Positions 63,337 through 64,000 of a DNA stretch of 64,000 bases are shown here, piece by piece. The translations under genes were made by a program, and so were the position numbers. Under the pieces are notes generated by a model. The model did no database searches. It saw nothing but the letters and a program-made list of their open reading frames with translations, and had not been told where the DNA came from. The DNA comes from Pyropia haitanensis (lineage: Eukaryota; Rhodophyta; Bangiophyceae; Bangiales; Bangiaceae), in the NCBI GenBank assembly GCA_008729055.1, contig SDUX01000003.1:1116001-1180000 (forward strand). The letters run 5' to 3'. Every line of letters starts with the position of its first letter. The first letter of the stretch is position 1.

Positions 63337-64000
63337 ATGCCGCGCCACGCGACCGCGCCGACGCCGGCGGTGGGGGCGGCGGGGGCGGGCGCGCCCCCAC
63401 CGCCGCTGACGCCGCCGCTGCCGCTGCCGCCGCTGCCGCGCGGGCGTGGCGGCGGCCACTGGGGTGCTAGCGGCCTCGGCCGGCTGACATCGTGGCGCAG
63501 CGGCAGCCGATCCGCCCACGCCTCGGCTGCGGCGGGGGCGGTGGGGGCGGCGGCGGGGGCGGCGGCGGGGGCGACGGCGGCGGGGGTGGCGGAGGGGGCG
63601 GCGGCGGCGGCAGGCACCGGCGGCGGCGGCAGCAGGCGGAGCATGTCCCGCGCACGGTTCTTGTGGGGCACCCCGGCGGCGCCCCCCCTTGCCGACCCGG
63701 TGCCGCCGGTACCACCGCTGCGGCACGCAGTTGCGGACGCGACCGCAGAGGCGCCCGCCTCCCCGGGTAGCGACAACGGCGGCGGCGACGGTGGCGGCGG
63801 TAGCAGCAGCGGCGGCGGGGGCGGCGCCGGTCGCCGTCGTAGCGGTGGCGGTGCTGGCGTCGGCGGCACCGGGGAGCCGGCGGCGGCCACTCCAATGCCC
63901 GCCGCGTCCACCCCGGCTGACGAGCCGTTCAACCCCACGACGGTGTACCCGCACGCGCGTCTGCGGTCTGCGACGCTGCCGCCGCCAGACGTGCTGTCGG
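63337..64000 (+). CDS. partial gene at window end, unknown Ala/Gly/Pro-rich N-terminus
   Basis: An open + frame runs from at least 63121 off the right edge. The ATG at 63337 (GGCGCCATGC) is the likeliest start in this frame, but ATG 63643 is also possible. Residues include a non-repetitive RGGGHWGASGLGRLTSWRSG, then SRRSMSRARFLWGTPAAPPL and ADPVPPVPPLRHAVADATAE. A Gly/Ser-rich stretch follows, then PADEPFNPTTVYPHARLRSA at the edge. The mixed composition of these segments, and the pyrimidine-rich leader upstream, argue for real coding. No family recognised; probably a disordered N-terminal region. Confidence 0.45.
   Translation, partial: MPRHATAPTPAVGAAGAGAPPPPLTPPLPLPPLPRGRGGGHWGASGLGRLTSWRSGSRSAHASAAAGAVGAAAGAAAGATAAGVAEGAAAAAGTGGGGSRRSMSRARFLWGTPAAPPLADPVPPVPPLRHAVADATAEAPASPGSDNGGGDGGGGSSSGGGGGAGRRRSGGGAGVGGTGEPAAATPMPAASTPADEPFNPTTVYPHARLRSATLPPPDVLS

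Overview
This is nuclear DNA of a eukaryote with extreme GC content and very low sequence complexity. Coding regions are short islands in long spacers made of C/G homopolymers, CCG/CGG runs and other simple repeats. GT-AG introns, COPII, SAGA and proteasome-chaperone genes, a mitochondrial chaperonin, ER-type and Golgi-type membrane proteins and a Corallina-type vanadium bromoperoxidase are all present. The best inference is a bangiophycean red alga (Porphyra/Pyropia kind); that assignment rests on gene content and composition, not on a database match. I saw no rRNA, tRNA, CRISPR array, insertion sequence or intact transposon.

Layout, left to right. 1-5 kb: a TKL-type protein kinase (+) and a doubtful low-complexity gene (+). 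5.4-8.2 kb: a divergent pair, cytochrome b5 (-, three exons) and a VOC/glyoxalase-fold protein (+, two exons). 9.3-13.1 kb: a secreted Cys-rich Thr-Pro protein (+) converging on a two-TM membrane protein (-) whose second TM segment reads like a DEG/ENaC/ASIC channel. 14.9-16.9 kb: vanadium haloperoxidase (-). 20.1-23.2 kb: two tandem secreted beta-repeat-like paralogues (+) with matching TATA boxes. 24.3 kb: a decayed Cdc20/Fizzy WD40 fragment and a 26-bp minisatellite. 25.7-30.0 kb: SEC31 (+). 31.5-32.8 kb: SGF29 (-). 36.7 kb: proteasome assembly chaperone 3 (+). 38.2-39.7 kb and 50.8-53.2 kb: two GT92 glycosyltransferase paralogues on opposite strands. 43.4-45.7 kb: cytosolic HSP70 (-, two exons). 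46.9 kb: cyanase (+). 53.9-56.2 kb: mitochondrial HSP60 (-, two exons). 56.7-60.3 kb: DNA polymerase epsilon subunit 2 (-) with a long acidic C-terminal extension. 63.3 kb to the end: the start of a probable unidentified gene (+).

There is no operon logic; these are separate transcription units. Three themes link them: secretory-pathway genes (SEC31, two GT92 enzymes, three secreted proteins), proteostasis (HSP70, HSP60, PSMG3) and a pyrimidine-rich leader just upstream of most starts. Four genes (kinase, ENaC-like, second GT92, POLE2) are only readable if the frame changes at C/G homopolymers. This probably means consensus indels in homopolymers, but slippage or unrecognised short introns are not excluded.
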